Assembly (NCBI GenBank): GCA_018340375.1
Contig: JAFFJZ010000014.1
Location: 2,542,001-2,606,000, forward strand
Length of the DNA stretch: 64,000 nt
Direction: 5' to 3'
Source of the DNA: Gonatopus flavifemur
Lineage: Eukaryota > Arthropoda > Insecta > Hymenoptera > Dryinidae
A program made the position numbers and the translations under genes. This document shows, piece by piece, positions 22,697-35,100 of the stretch. The notes under the pieces were generated by a model. That model had not been told where the DNA came from. It worked only from the letters and a program-made list of their open reading frames with translations, and ran no database searches. The stretch's first letter is position 1; each line of letters begins with the position of its first letter.

Positions 22697-23443
22697 ATCG
22701 ATTCCTACTTGAAAGTGATTGTGCCACTTTTTCGTTTTTGATCTATCAACTGTTGAACAATACATTTTTGGAGTAATACGATAACTGGAAATAAGAGATC
22801 AAATCGCAGAAGAACATAAATAGTGACAAGGTAATGTATTTCTTGATCGAATATGTACGATTTCCCGTTTTACATGCAAAAGGAAGCATCACGAATTGAA
22901 TATGAAATTAATATAGAAATGAACGTACAAGAACTATAGACGACGTGTAGTAATGTAATAGATGAATGAATTATATAATAACGTAAATTGTTTGTGGGTC
23001 GCTTCCCATGCGTAATTTACACTTGAACACCCAACATTTCCTTACATTGTTCGGAATAATGAAATTATGAAAATGGTCATAATAAAATTTACGTTCATAA
23101 TCCATTAGAATATAATATGGTCCCTTACTGTTTATTGTCTGTTTATCACAGAGATTGGAACTGGAAAATCAGCAAATGGCAGGCAAATTGCAAACTGTTG
23201 ATTCCTAGATAAGAATTAACAAATGGTCCAGGCTTGGTTCGATCTTGGTTAAATCATGATCTATGTTGGGCCAGAAACTATTATGAAAAATGGCCTGAGC
23301 TTAAATGATAAAAGCTTAGAATGATCATCTCGAGGCAGGCTTCATACCCAATATTGGGTCAGAATGCAACACTAAGCATGGCCCAATGTATCATGATACA
23401 TGTATTCTGAGTTTTTTTGGAGCTTGGCTTATATGATCAAACC
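22697..23443. other. No gene seen
   Basis: AT-rich sequence with short frames only. From about 23220 it carries words such as GGCTTGGTTCGATCTTGG that recall the repeats at 84-540. Confidence 0.4.
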
Positions 23444-23647
23444 ATGTGATGGTATCTAGCGGTGAGCTAGCTAACGGTGACTTTCATCATTTTCAGAAGA
23501 AAATATATCCGGCTAGGGAAAATGAACTCTAAGTCTTCCATTTATTTTCGAACCTTGGAATGTATTTCTCTCATCTGGATGTAGTAGTATCTCAAAAATC
23601 ATAAGTCACCGCTAACGAACTCACCGCTGGATACCATCACGTACGTC
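23444..23647. mobile_element. 204 bp MITE, 8 bp target duplication
   Basis: Inverted ends carry GTGATGGTATCTAGCGGTGA and TCACCGCTGGATACCATCAC. ATCAAACC flanks both sides (23436-23443 and 23648-23655). Confidence 0.8.
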
Positions 23648-23843
23648 ATCAAACCGGATCTGGCCCAAGTTTTGTATATTAACTTTTTTCAAGGTTTATT
23701 CTGATTTTTCATACTTCTTAGAGAGAAAAATGACGTCATTTTTCATGGCATTTGACATGGAAAATCATGACACATCATAACAATGATTAGTATTCGTACA
23801 ACTGTGTAATAAGTACGAGCATAAAGATGCGGTAAAGGTTCTT

Positions 23844-24420
23844 GAATAACCAATGGTCTTACATTGGCCTAATATTGGTTCACCATGCTTGCTAGTTCAA
23901 TGTTTTGCCAACTCCGAACCACTCGTTGTGATGCGTTTCCTATCAAACGTGTTATGGAGTCTTGAATAAAAAATGATTTTATATTGCGCTGATATGGGTT
24001 CACTATCCTACACAGCACAAGCATGTTCCAAATGAACTTCCATCATGTCAGTTCGGAATTTATTCATAAAGAATGCTTGAGAATTCTTTTGGGATACCAA
24101 CGATTCATAAATAACTCCTTCTGAACTGTCATAACGGAGAATTTTAAAGGATCCCACGATGAATTCAAGAGGAATTCTTCATGAATACACTGGGACCATG
24201 GTTTTGTGTGAGATGCTTGGCAGCCTAATGTTTTGCCAAGCTTGTGCCTTTTGTTGCATTGACATTCTTATGAAACATGGTATCAGTTCTCAAATCACGA
24301 ACGGTTTTATAATTGAACCAATATTGATTCACGCCGCTTGGCAGTCCGGTATTTTACCAAGCTTGGACCAGTTGTTGGTATTGGCATTTCCTACCTGGAT
24401 TCTTTCTTGTTGAAGATCAT
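23844..24420. repeat. Degenerate TTGGTTCACC/GGCAGTCC repeats
   Basis: Related segments start near 23844, 23961 and 24296. They share ACATTGG...TATTGGTTCAC and TTTTGCCAA words. A degraded GAATTC-rich MITE (about 24044-24142, with CATAACGGAG at its right end) lies among them. Confidence 0.5.
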
Positions 24421-24776
24421 TGGTAAGATACTGGAAAATTCCTTTTCCAATCTGAATTTGACACCTCTATGTGTAGTTGCTGTGAAAAGCAAAATCTGTC
24501 TTTTCAACTCCTCCGTATAATTCAGTTCTGATTATCATCTGACAGGTATGCAGGGAGTACATTCAAGAAACTGTTTAGTAAGCATAACGACGACACACCC
24601 TGCTGGATGACTCATGAAAGTACGAAAAAAAGTCTTTGGTTTGATATCGCGGGAGGCCGAGATCCTCAAAGTCTTTTCTCCCCATACTTTTATGTAGCTG
24701 CCCTGTGAGAAGGAACCAATAGAAACTGATAGGCCAAATCCTATTGGAATCAATGACATCTTATCGGTTCTTATGC

Positions 24777-24965
24777 ATGAAGCTGAAACTGGCAGCCGAT
24801 CGTCATAACTTTTTACACAAAACTTTGATTGAGTATTTGAAGATCTGAAGCATCCAGTGGGTTACTATTTATTCGATTCCTAGTACGAACAAAGCTTTAA
24901 TGAGCTTTATTCAAAAGCTACAATAATCGGCTGCTAGCTTCACAGCTGCCAGTTTCAGCTTCTTT
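24777..24965. mobile_element. 189 bp MITE, 8 bp target duplication
   Basis: The perfect 18 bp inverted pair GAAGCTGAAACTGGCAGC (24779-24796) and GCTGCCAGTTTCAGCTTC (24945-24962) lies near the ends. TCTTATGC flanks both sides (24769-24776 and 24966-24973). Confidence 0.8.
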
Positions 24966-24973
24966 TCTTATGC

Positions 24974-25974
24974 GATTTTTGTTACAGTGTAAAATATATT
25001 CGAAATTTCCCCACACGTTCGAAAATGAAATTTCCCATACTTTTATGGGAAAGGTGAATTCCCATATATGTGCAGGAATTTTCACATGAAAATACATGAG
25101 AATCACGGTTTTTATGGGATTTTTATTGTAAATTCATAGGATTTTCCCGAGTGTTTATGGGAAATTGTCTATCTATGTATGTGTTGATTACTCCACATAC
25201 ATGTATGTGGAATTTTCTATGAAAATTTTTACAGTCCACGGTACTTGATGGTTTCCATGAGATTCTATGTTGAATCCGATGTTGCATTGGTTTCTATTAG
25301 TATGATTGGGAATCCTTGATGAATCCTGATATAACGGAATATCTTATTTGTTCTATGTGGTTTTTGTCACAGCACCCTTCGGAATTCATTGGGATCTATC
25401 GGATTTTTTAGTCAGGGTGCTGAATAAAGGAACAAAAAAAGTTCTCCAAGCGTGGAGGGAAAGAAGTATTGACAAGAAAATTATAATCACAATAACCGTA
25501 AAAGAGCGCAATAGTTGTATACACGTATCAGACACATTTCGATTAGGTACCTGTAATGGATTAGTTGCAAATACCTGAGTGAAACCCATCTGATACTTGT
25601 TTGCAACAAATCCCACACAGTCAGTTCCGAAAAAATCCATAACGAATTCTTGAGTATCCTTCAAGAATTCTTTTTGGAATCTGAGGATTCATAGAGAATT
25701 CATTCTGAACTGTCATAACGGGGACTCTCAAAGAGTTGCACGATAAATTCATGAAGAACTGTTCATGACCCCACTGGAATGAGCGTGCAGTGCGGGGGTG
25801 TATTCGTAGGGAAAGAATTGAAAAAGATTTATTGAAATTATTAATCAAATTTGAAAATCGTTGCATGCAATAACCGAGATGAATCCGAATTCTTTATCTG
25901 TCACATTATTTTTACTCAAAATTGAATGGTAACGCATAATCAAAAATATTGATTCTGCAGCAGGGTTCGCCAGG
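24974..25974. other. No gene; GAATTC-rich MITE remnant
   Basis: TATGGGAA words repeat between 25010 and 25170. A degraded GAATTC-rich MITE lies at about 25625-25728 (ends CAGTTCCG and CATAACGGGGAC). The upstream promoter or 5' exon of the gene starting at 25975 should be here, but I cannot point to it. Confidence 0.4.
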
Positions 25975-26191
25975 ATGTCCGAAGAAGGGAGCCTTGAATA
26001 TTCCGTGGTAATATTCAGCGATGAAGGGAGAGCGGAAATTGTACCGACAGGATGGGTCGAGGGCGATATCTGCAATTTCCCTCCGAATATCACAGCAGCG
26101 GGACTCCAAAATATTTTGAAAAAGAGGAAACAATCCGATTCGAACACATTTATATTTCAACAATACAAAGTGCATGTTTTTGGCTTTTACA
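25975..26191 (+). CDS. DUF4806 gene, exon 1
   Basis: ATG 25975 follows GCCAGG and is the first Met after an upstream in-frame stop. It encodes MSEEGSLEYSVVIFSDEGR onward to HVFGFY and ends TACA|GTAAGT, phase 1. The first base of the split Lys codon closes the exon. Confidence 0.75.
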
Positions 26192-29100
26192 GTAAGTATT
26201 TTCCTAAATAATTCAATAATATATTCAAATGTAGACTGTGATCTTCGAGATGAGTCTCCAGATCCCAAATTGGAAAATCCAATTCATTTAGATTGATTCC
26301 TATTAAACGTACAGAATTTCGATGCAAATCTGATGGGTATCAATCGGTTCCAATGAGAATTCGGTGCGTTGAACCTTTAGAGGGCCGGGATTTTCAACAT
26401 TTTTTGTGTTCATATTCTGAGTTTCAAAGTGATGAGAGAAGTATTTTATATCAGTCAACCACAACTTTTTTATCGCGCCACGTATGTGGCGGTGCCGGTC
26501 CCCTAAAGGTTAATCGGAATGAATGAGGGTTGTTAATCATGGATGTGTAAATGTTGGAAGAATTGAGGCGTCGGATGCAATAATCAGACTTGCGTTCGAA
26601 CTTGTTTTGGAATTTGATCTGAGAGACCAATAGAATGCAAAAAAAATGTCGTCAAGATGAAAAATGAAAAATATATCCTGTATAGAACTCATCAAGACAC
26701 ACATTTTTCTCATGAAACATTCACTCTATCATCAATTGTTTGTGAGATGGAAATTAAAGAGCGAAAATTTCCGTTTCCTCATAGTCATTAGAATTCAAAT
26801 TAAATTTTGCGATTACTCAACGATGAGTCATTGGAATGACTTGGAACTTGGTAGAAAGCTTCATCATTAATCCCCGAAGACAACCAGTGAGTTCAATTTG
26901 TCAAAATATTCCATTATTCAATGGATTTTCAATAGTAAACAAAAGCGGTTGAAAACAAGTATTTTCAATTTTCCACGGAAAACAATATCGAGGGGATTTT
27001 CGATTTGGGAGAACTCAAAGTGACAAACTTGTTCGTCAAAGTCCAAAGAATTTTTCCTGGAATTCCCAGATCAATCGAGTGAAAAATGTGGAAGCTATTC
27101 AACAATATTCACGATGACGCCACTCACTTCTGCCGTACAACGGAAAAACCTTGTTAAGTCACATTTTTTATGAAAATGAGTTTTCCATATCGATGGGTAC
27201 TGTAGAAAATCCTCTACCCAATGGCATATATAACTCATTTTCGTGAAAAATGTGACTTGACAAGGTTTTTCCGTTGTACGGCAGACTTAGGAACCAACGC
27301 GCATATAACGTCGTGTGTCGTAGTTGAATGGCATCGTCGTAACGGTAAGCGAGTCGCGGCATCGTAAATATTGTTAAATATCTTCCACATTTTTCACTCG
27401 ATTGATCTGAGAATTCCAGGAAACCTTATTTGGACTTTGACGAACAACTTCATCGCTTTGAGTTTTTCCAAATCGAAAATTCCCTTGTTACTTCATTCCA
27501 TGGAAACTCGCGAGCGCGTGTTCTCAACAGCGTTTGTTTATTATGAGATATCCATCGTATGATGAGAAATTTTGACAAATCTAACTCACTAGTTGCCTGC
27601 GGGGATTAATGATGAAGCTGTATAGCAAATTTCAAATCATTTCAATGGGTTCTCGATGAGTAATCGTAAAATATAATTTGAATTCTAATGATTTGGAGGA
27701 AATAAGAATTTCCACTTTTTAATTTTCATCTGACGAATAATTGATGATAGAAGAAAATTTTTCATGAGAAAAATGTGTGTTTTGATGAATTCTAACAGGG
27801 TGTATTATTCATTTTGCATTTTGACAGAATGTTTTTTCCTCGTTTCATTGGTCTCTCGGATCAAATTCCTGTAATATACCCCGTATATTTTCCCATGATT
27901 CCTTCTTTGTTTTTATATGTATATATATTCTTTCATAAATTTAAGGAAGTTAAAGGGAAATCTACTCAAGGTTCTATTGAATGAATACTTGTATGTTTCC
28001 AAATTTCTAGATTAACCTTTCTTTGTAGGCTAAAACCCAAATCCCGTGAATCCAAGAACAATACGCACGAGTTGCCGCTTAACCAATCTCCATACCACGT
28101 ACCCCTGAGTCATCCTTGAGCAAAACCAGTAAACCCCTTTACATCGAATGGAAATTCAAGTTTTGTGAGAAAATAATGATCACTGAATTAATTCTTGGAT
28201 TTCCCATCTTTCAAACAAAATATTTTGTTCCCACGCTACAATGTAAAGTCCCAGGAACAAAAGCAATACCTATGAGTAACCGATCATCAAACTCCACACA
28301 AAGGAGCCAGGTACAGCAACGGCCGACTAAGCGTTGCCCCCCCACAATAAAATGACTCAGAATCAAACCCAGGTACCCTGATTCGCTCAACGATAAATGA
28401 AACATGTGTGTGTATATATATGTATTCTTAAATTGAATTCAATAATTGTTTTTGAACAATTTAGACGTAGGAATAAATGAGTAAATTCAATTAAGTAATG
28501 AATGAATATTGTACAAGCAAAATTGCTGGACAATTAACATATAAATGTAAAATGCAAAGAATAAATAAGTAAATTCTCAAACAAGATAAAAAGAATATTC
28601 GAATGTAACTATTGAAGCAAGACCATGCGAATGTAATGCAAATGACAATATTTTTCTTTCTTGGTAAGCAAACATGCGATAAACATTTAATGAATAAAAC
28701 CAAAGCCAATAAATAACCAACGTGCAATATAAGTTATACGAATAGAATTCAAGGTTAGTTAAAAGACAACACATGCAATCAAAAACAGATAATATTCATT
28801 CAAATAAACAAAAGAAAAGGTGCAAACAAACATTCTTAAACATGCAAAATTGTTATTAAATAAATATGAAGATTAGATTGATAATCAATTAGAATATTGA
28901 AATAAGGAACATGCAAATGGACATCAAGTAGTATAGTTGAAACCATTCCAAACAACGAGGATGGAAATGTGGAGAGGAATCAAGAAGAACCAGGGTGCCT
29001 CCGCAAACAAAGACAGCTAGGAAGCGTGTACAAAAACAATATTTGAAAATCGATGAATCACGACGCTGGCAACGTGCATACATCAACGCGCACCTAAGAG

Positions 29101-32100
29101 GAACCCTCGATCGATGAATCCACCCTCACGTAAGATCCGACGACGTGCGAAACGATCGTGTGCGCACACCTTCTCACCAACCAGTTCTAGCGCGCGCCAA
29201 TGAGAACAGCCACCGACCGAGTGCGCACCCCCTTTCATCGACCGGTTCTAGGGCGTGCCAATTAGAGGAGCCCTCGATCGATGGATCAACTACATCGAAC
29301 TATGCTTATTATTGATTGGTTGACCATCGCACCCCGGAAGCGTTTGAAAGAGGGTGCACTCCTGGTCAATTCGCTCATTAATCGCCAGGCTCTCTAGCCA
29401 GAACAACCCTGACTAAGGGATACGCTCTCTCTCTAAACATATTGATACATACCAAGAAGATTCAACCAAGGATAATTCACATCAAACGCATCATCGCCAG
29501 CGGATATTCTATAGAGTTTTTACTCAATTCAGCCGCACCATCGGCGTATATATTCCCTTGGATTCTACAACGGAACATCAGCGGATATACTTTTGGGTTT
29601 CATACTCAAACGCATCAACGCCAGCGGATATTCAATAGAGTATTTACTCAAAACAGCCGCACAATCGGCGTACATTTCTCTTGAACGCATCACAGAGGAT
29701 ACATACCTCTAGAGCTCACGCTATTCCTCTTGAACGCACTACAGAGGATACATTCCTCTAGAGCTCACGCTCTCTCTCTCTCTCTCTCTCTCTCGAACGG
29801 ATTACAGGGGGTTCATTCCTCTGGAGCTCACGCTCAACGTCGACAGTGTCTCCAACCCAGCTCTACAAGGAGGGGACCAGCAGCCTAAGGACCTTTGTTT
29901 TTTTTTTTTGGGAACTGGATTCACATTTCTGGGGCTACCGTGGGGGTGCCTTTTCAAAGGAAGATCCTATTGGACAGCAGGACCAACCTATATCGCCTAC
30001 AACAACAACTGAGTAAGTATAACCTCTGAATTCCTTGTGTAACACACAAGCCCCGAAGGTAGAATCACATGTAACACATGGATTCTACCTTCACCCATCA
30101 CTCATAGTAAATACTTGTGTTGATGGGAATTTCTCCCCAATCACCCCAGATTATTTTTGTTGCTGTCATGTACTCTCTTTGCTCAAATTAGCTTATCTTT
30201 TCTTCCAATTCTGAGCATTAGAATCATTAATTAATATCACAAAGTGTGTAGCAGATTTCACCCCCGACCTTCTTTTTGCATACGTGTAATATTTTTGTCT
30301 TTATCTTTGTTTTGTTCTTCTTTTCTTCAGTGGAGCAAATCGAGGAAATTACTCAAAAAATATTGAAGGCAGAAGGGCGATTGAAGGAGCGTAGAAAAAT
30401 CTCGCAACCAGGTGCGGCTCTTCACCCGAGATATAAGAATTTAAAAAGAAATCACCTTGAAGACAAGAAAAATTTGATTAAATATTATAATTTGTTAAAA
30501 GTCTTGTACTGGAGGGCTCCACCTCCACCTTTTCCTGTTAGATGTGATGACTGTAAAAAATTGTCAATAATTTTCTATCATTGTGAAATTTGTAGGAAAT
30601 TTGAAAGTTTTTATAAACAGTACACAGAGAAAATACTTCTAGCCAATGGATTAACCGTTGAAGAAATTATTTAAGATTTTACCTATTAATTCAGTGTTGA
30701 ATCAATAACGAATTTTCCTCTGCAAATCCTGAAAAGGATCCCTACATTTTGACTTGATCTTCCTTTGAGAAACTGATCCTATCCCTTCCTTGCAAGGCCT
30801 GCTAAATAGGGAGATTAATTAATCTAGTGCTCATCCTGAGTATTTCATTCTTTGAAATATCTAGGATGTGACATTCCAAAACAAGTTCGAGCGCAAGCCT
30901 GGTTATTGTATTCGACGCCTCAATTCTTAATCTGTCTTTCTACTTCTGTAGTACGTTTTTCCAAACATTGTGTCATGTATGAGTATTAAGTTGACGCAAA
31001 AGACCCGATTTTTTTTTCTCGTGTCTCGTATGGAAATATATTAACTTTTCACGTTTTGAGACTTCTCCGAAGATCAGGGCGGGAAAAAATTTTTTAGGGG
31101 TCGCTCAAGATTTGGAAAAATTCTCAACATAATCAAAATTCATCCTTTTAATAATTTCTAATTCCTCTTCTCGTTATGTTGGAATTGAATACCCAAAAAA
31201 ATAATAATTTTCTGAAAACTAGAGTTCAAAATATTTATTTTTGAAAGTCGCTCAGAATTTATGAACACTTTTCAATTCATTGCTCTTCATGTTTTCGAGA
31301 GACTCCTAAAAATTCATATCAATAATAAGTATGTACTATTGTTTTTAATCCGTACTTCAATGGATGAGGTTACACCACGAGATGAAAAAAAGTTCGATGA
31401 ATCACAGGAATCACATATTGAATACTAATATGAATTTTGAAAGGTCGCTTAAAAACATCAAAAGCAATGATTTTAGAAATTTTCCAGGGTGCCCACATTC
31501 TGGAAATTCTAATGGAATTGATCAATCAAAAATTCGCATAGAATAGAATGACCAATGAGACGCTTAGAATTTTCAGGAAGTGGACACCCTGTGTTTTTAG
31601 GTACTAAATTTTACCGCAGCGAGAAAAAATTTTTAATTTAAAAGAAAAACCAGAATTTTCCCCTTTTTAGAATTTTTAATAATCTTGAACGACCACTAAA
31701 AAATTTTTGTCCGAGGTGATCTTTGTAAAAGACTCTCAAAACATGAAAAACTAACATGTTCCCATACGAGACACGAAAACAAAAAAAAAGTCGGTTTTTT
31801 GCGCCACACTAATGAGCATGAATAAAATGAGATATGATGCTCAAATTTTGGGGATGATGTATTACAGAATCATTGGATTTAGCAGACCAAAAATTGTTGA
31901 AAGCCAAGCGCAGGATGAATTTCAAAAACCAACCACTTGATACTACGACCGACGAGGAGAAGGAAAGGGCCACTCGAAAAAGTAGAGCCCAGAAGAAACT
32001 CGACGACAAATATATTTATAATGACAAGGAAATGTCTGTTTCAAGTTACCCGGTTGTTCCAGCAAGCCTTCGCAATGGTAATTGTTATATATAATTGCAC

Positions 32101-35100
32101 TGAAAAAACTGATTAGTTGGTACAACTGGAAAATTTTTAGTTGTTCTACTTTAGTTGTTGCAACTATTTTTTTTTCGTTGGAGGCACTATTAATGAAGTT
32201 GCTACAACTAAACATGTTGATGAAATTCATATAGTTGTGGCAACTACATGAATTTAGTTAAAGATTCAGTTAGCTCCATCATTTCTTAGAGTATATGTGA
32301 AAATATTTTTTTTGGTTACTACAACTAAAAAAATATAGTTGATGTCGTATTTTACTGAAAAATATAGTGGATTTTTGGTTGTGACAACTAAAAATTTTTC
32401 TCAGTGTGAACAGTGTGTCACAGGCCCCTCCGACTCACACATTTTTCAATACTTTTCGTTTTCATATAATGCCCATCAAAAATTCAGGTGGCGATACGAT
32501 CTAGTGGTCCGAAACAACTGATAAACGTAACTAAAAATTCTCATTCCGCGAATAGTCAAGACAAGCTGGTGTGATTTTCGTCAATGTATACATGAATTTG
32601 CCAATAAACTTATTTTCATTCATTTCGCGAATTATTTGATTACGTACAACTTCAATTATATTCAAGTGTCGGCCAACTGTTGTGTGGAGCCATCTACAAC
32701 TTTTTGGACATTATGTGAACACGTAGAAGCTTGCGTCGGAGGGGCCTGGTGTGTCATATTTGTGTTTGATATTGAAAAACAAAAAGATTCCAGAGTCAAT
32801 TCAACAATAAAATACTGCTGCGGTATCAATACGGGGATAATCCCAGATGGCAAAAGGGTCCCTTCAAAGAGCTCCCGTTACGACAGTGAATATGAATTCA
32901 TTATGAATAGTTTGAATTCAAATTGAATTCTTAATGAACAATTGATATTCAGAAATAATTCATATTATGAGTTCATGAAGAATTCTTCAGGTATTCAACA
33001 TGGATTCATTTTGAATTCATTGAATTCATATTGAATTCATTGTTACTGTCATAACGGAGACTGTTGAGGAATTCTTCCAGAAGTCTCCAAGAATTCAAAC
33101 AAATCATTCTTGCTGTCTGGGATATTGGAACTGAAATTGATTGATATGATAGATCAATTGAATAGGATATGCGCGATTAATTCAGGCTTTTCATTGGAGT
33201 GTCTCCCAGTAGGGAAGTTGAATTGAGCTCACTGAAATATTTTTTCATTCCGTTTCATCATACACAGGAAAAGGAAAATGGATAAATTACCATGTAGAAT
33301 GACAACGTGGCGCTTCGGGTCTTTGAATGTCAATTTCTGCAAAATATATTGTCAAATAATTCACAATGTAAAACAGAAACAGATTTTTCCCTTATGATGT
33401 GAATTATTTGACAATATAGACGGAGAGAACTCGCGAGATATGACGTCAGCTAACTTGACCGTGATTTTTTACCTCCAACCACATGAAAAAACATCACAAC
33501 ATCGGAGAACATGAATCTCGAATCCGGTGATGATATTTCACCGTGAAGTTAGAGATTTGGAATTGAGCAGTTTGTTGATCCAAAATCAAACAGTTGGAGA
33601 TGAAAAATAAGCAATCGGTTCATTATGTTTCACGTCTTTGGCGAGATGAAAAATCAAAAAGGTTCGGTGATTTAATATCCTGCGAATTCTCTCCGTGTAA
33701 TTTGGAAAAAAATGTCCTTTTGAAGACCCGAAGCACCGCGTTGCCATCCTACACGGCAATTTCATCCATTTCCTTTTTTCCGTTTAATTCCAATTCTTGG
33801 ATGAACTAAATTTTATTGTTTCATGTAGGGTTTCCATGTGAAATCCTGGCACTCCGGTAATTGGATAATTCTCATGTATCTAGCCATTCAGATTCAATAT
33901 TCTGAAGGGAGAAATTAATCACTGAACTGTCAGAATTCGCACATGGTGACATTAGTTTTATGAGACTTCTTAAGATATTCAGGGTGTCTACTACCCCTTA
34001 AATATCCTTGAATCCTGGAAAAGTTCTGAAATAATTTTTTTTTTTATCCTTGAACAGTTAACAATTCATTTTTGCTTCAAAACTGCGTTATTTGCGTTCT
34101 CCCTGCTGAAAATACCAGGCAGAAGCATGAAAAAAATTGTCGTTAGGCCTTCAACGGTTTTCCAGAATATCCGGTCAAAAACTGACAAAATTTTTACCCG
34201 ATTTTATTCGAGATTGGCAAATTGGAATATCCTGTCACAAACTGACAAACATTTTCCCGTCAGGTTTTGAAAGGCTTCTTCAAGCTTAGTGATTCCAGAT
34301 AAAAACGGGTAGAAACTTCATCAGGTTTTGACCGAATTTCCTGAAAGAAAAATCGTTTGAAGGAAGGACAATGTAAAATTGTCAAAACGATTTTTCTTTT
34401 GCATTATCCAATAGTATACACTGTTATATACATACTTGGGATCGCCGATTGACCGTGAGCAAACGATTCATCTGAAAATTCTGCACTCTGAACTTTAAAC
34501 ACATTTTTCACGTAATGTTGTTCTCTAAAACACGGTGTCCACGCTCAAAGGCAGAGTCTCCAAGCTGCCCGTTCAAAATTTTAATAGAACATTCTTCACG
34601 TCATTCTTTATCGGGCTATGGAAGCTTTTTTAATTTATTTTTTTAAATCTCCCCATTTTGTCTACGAAAAACTGTCGGGAAAAAGGCTAAATTCGATATT
34701 TTTGATTCAAACCACCGTCATTTTTCCAATTTTCACTAAAAAGAAACAGCTTCCATAGGATCATAGCGGCCTTGCCTACAGAGTAATAATCCCTTTGAAA
34801 TTTTTGGTTCAGATAAAATGTGTGGCCACAATCCTGAACAACATATGGGACACTACTTTTTTATTAAGCAATTTTCCGCGACTGAAAACAATGTTAAATA
34901 ATCAGTAAAGAATTTGGGAGAACATCATTTTGTACCCTATATCGGTGCCTTACTCTGTAAAAAAAAATTAAACCGATTAGCTTATCCTATCTATCCAAAA
35001 AAAATAACCAAAGTTGGTTATTTTTCGGCAGTTCACACTGCGATGATCCCTTAAGACCTGACAACGGTTTTTTGATTGGTTCTGCCTTGCATTTCTCTCA

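Noticed and set aside
29760..29800. TC run as CRISPR- or satellite-like array
   Set aside because: A simple microsatellite splitting a 60 bp direct repeat. No spacers.
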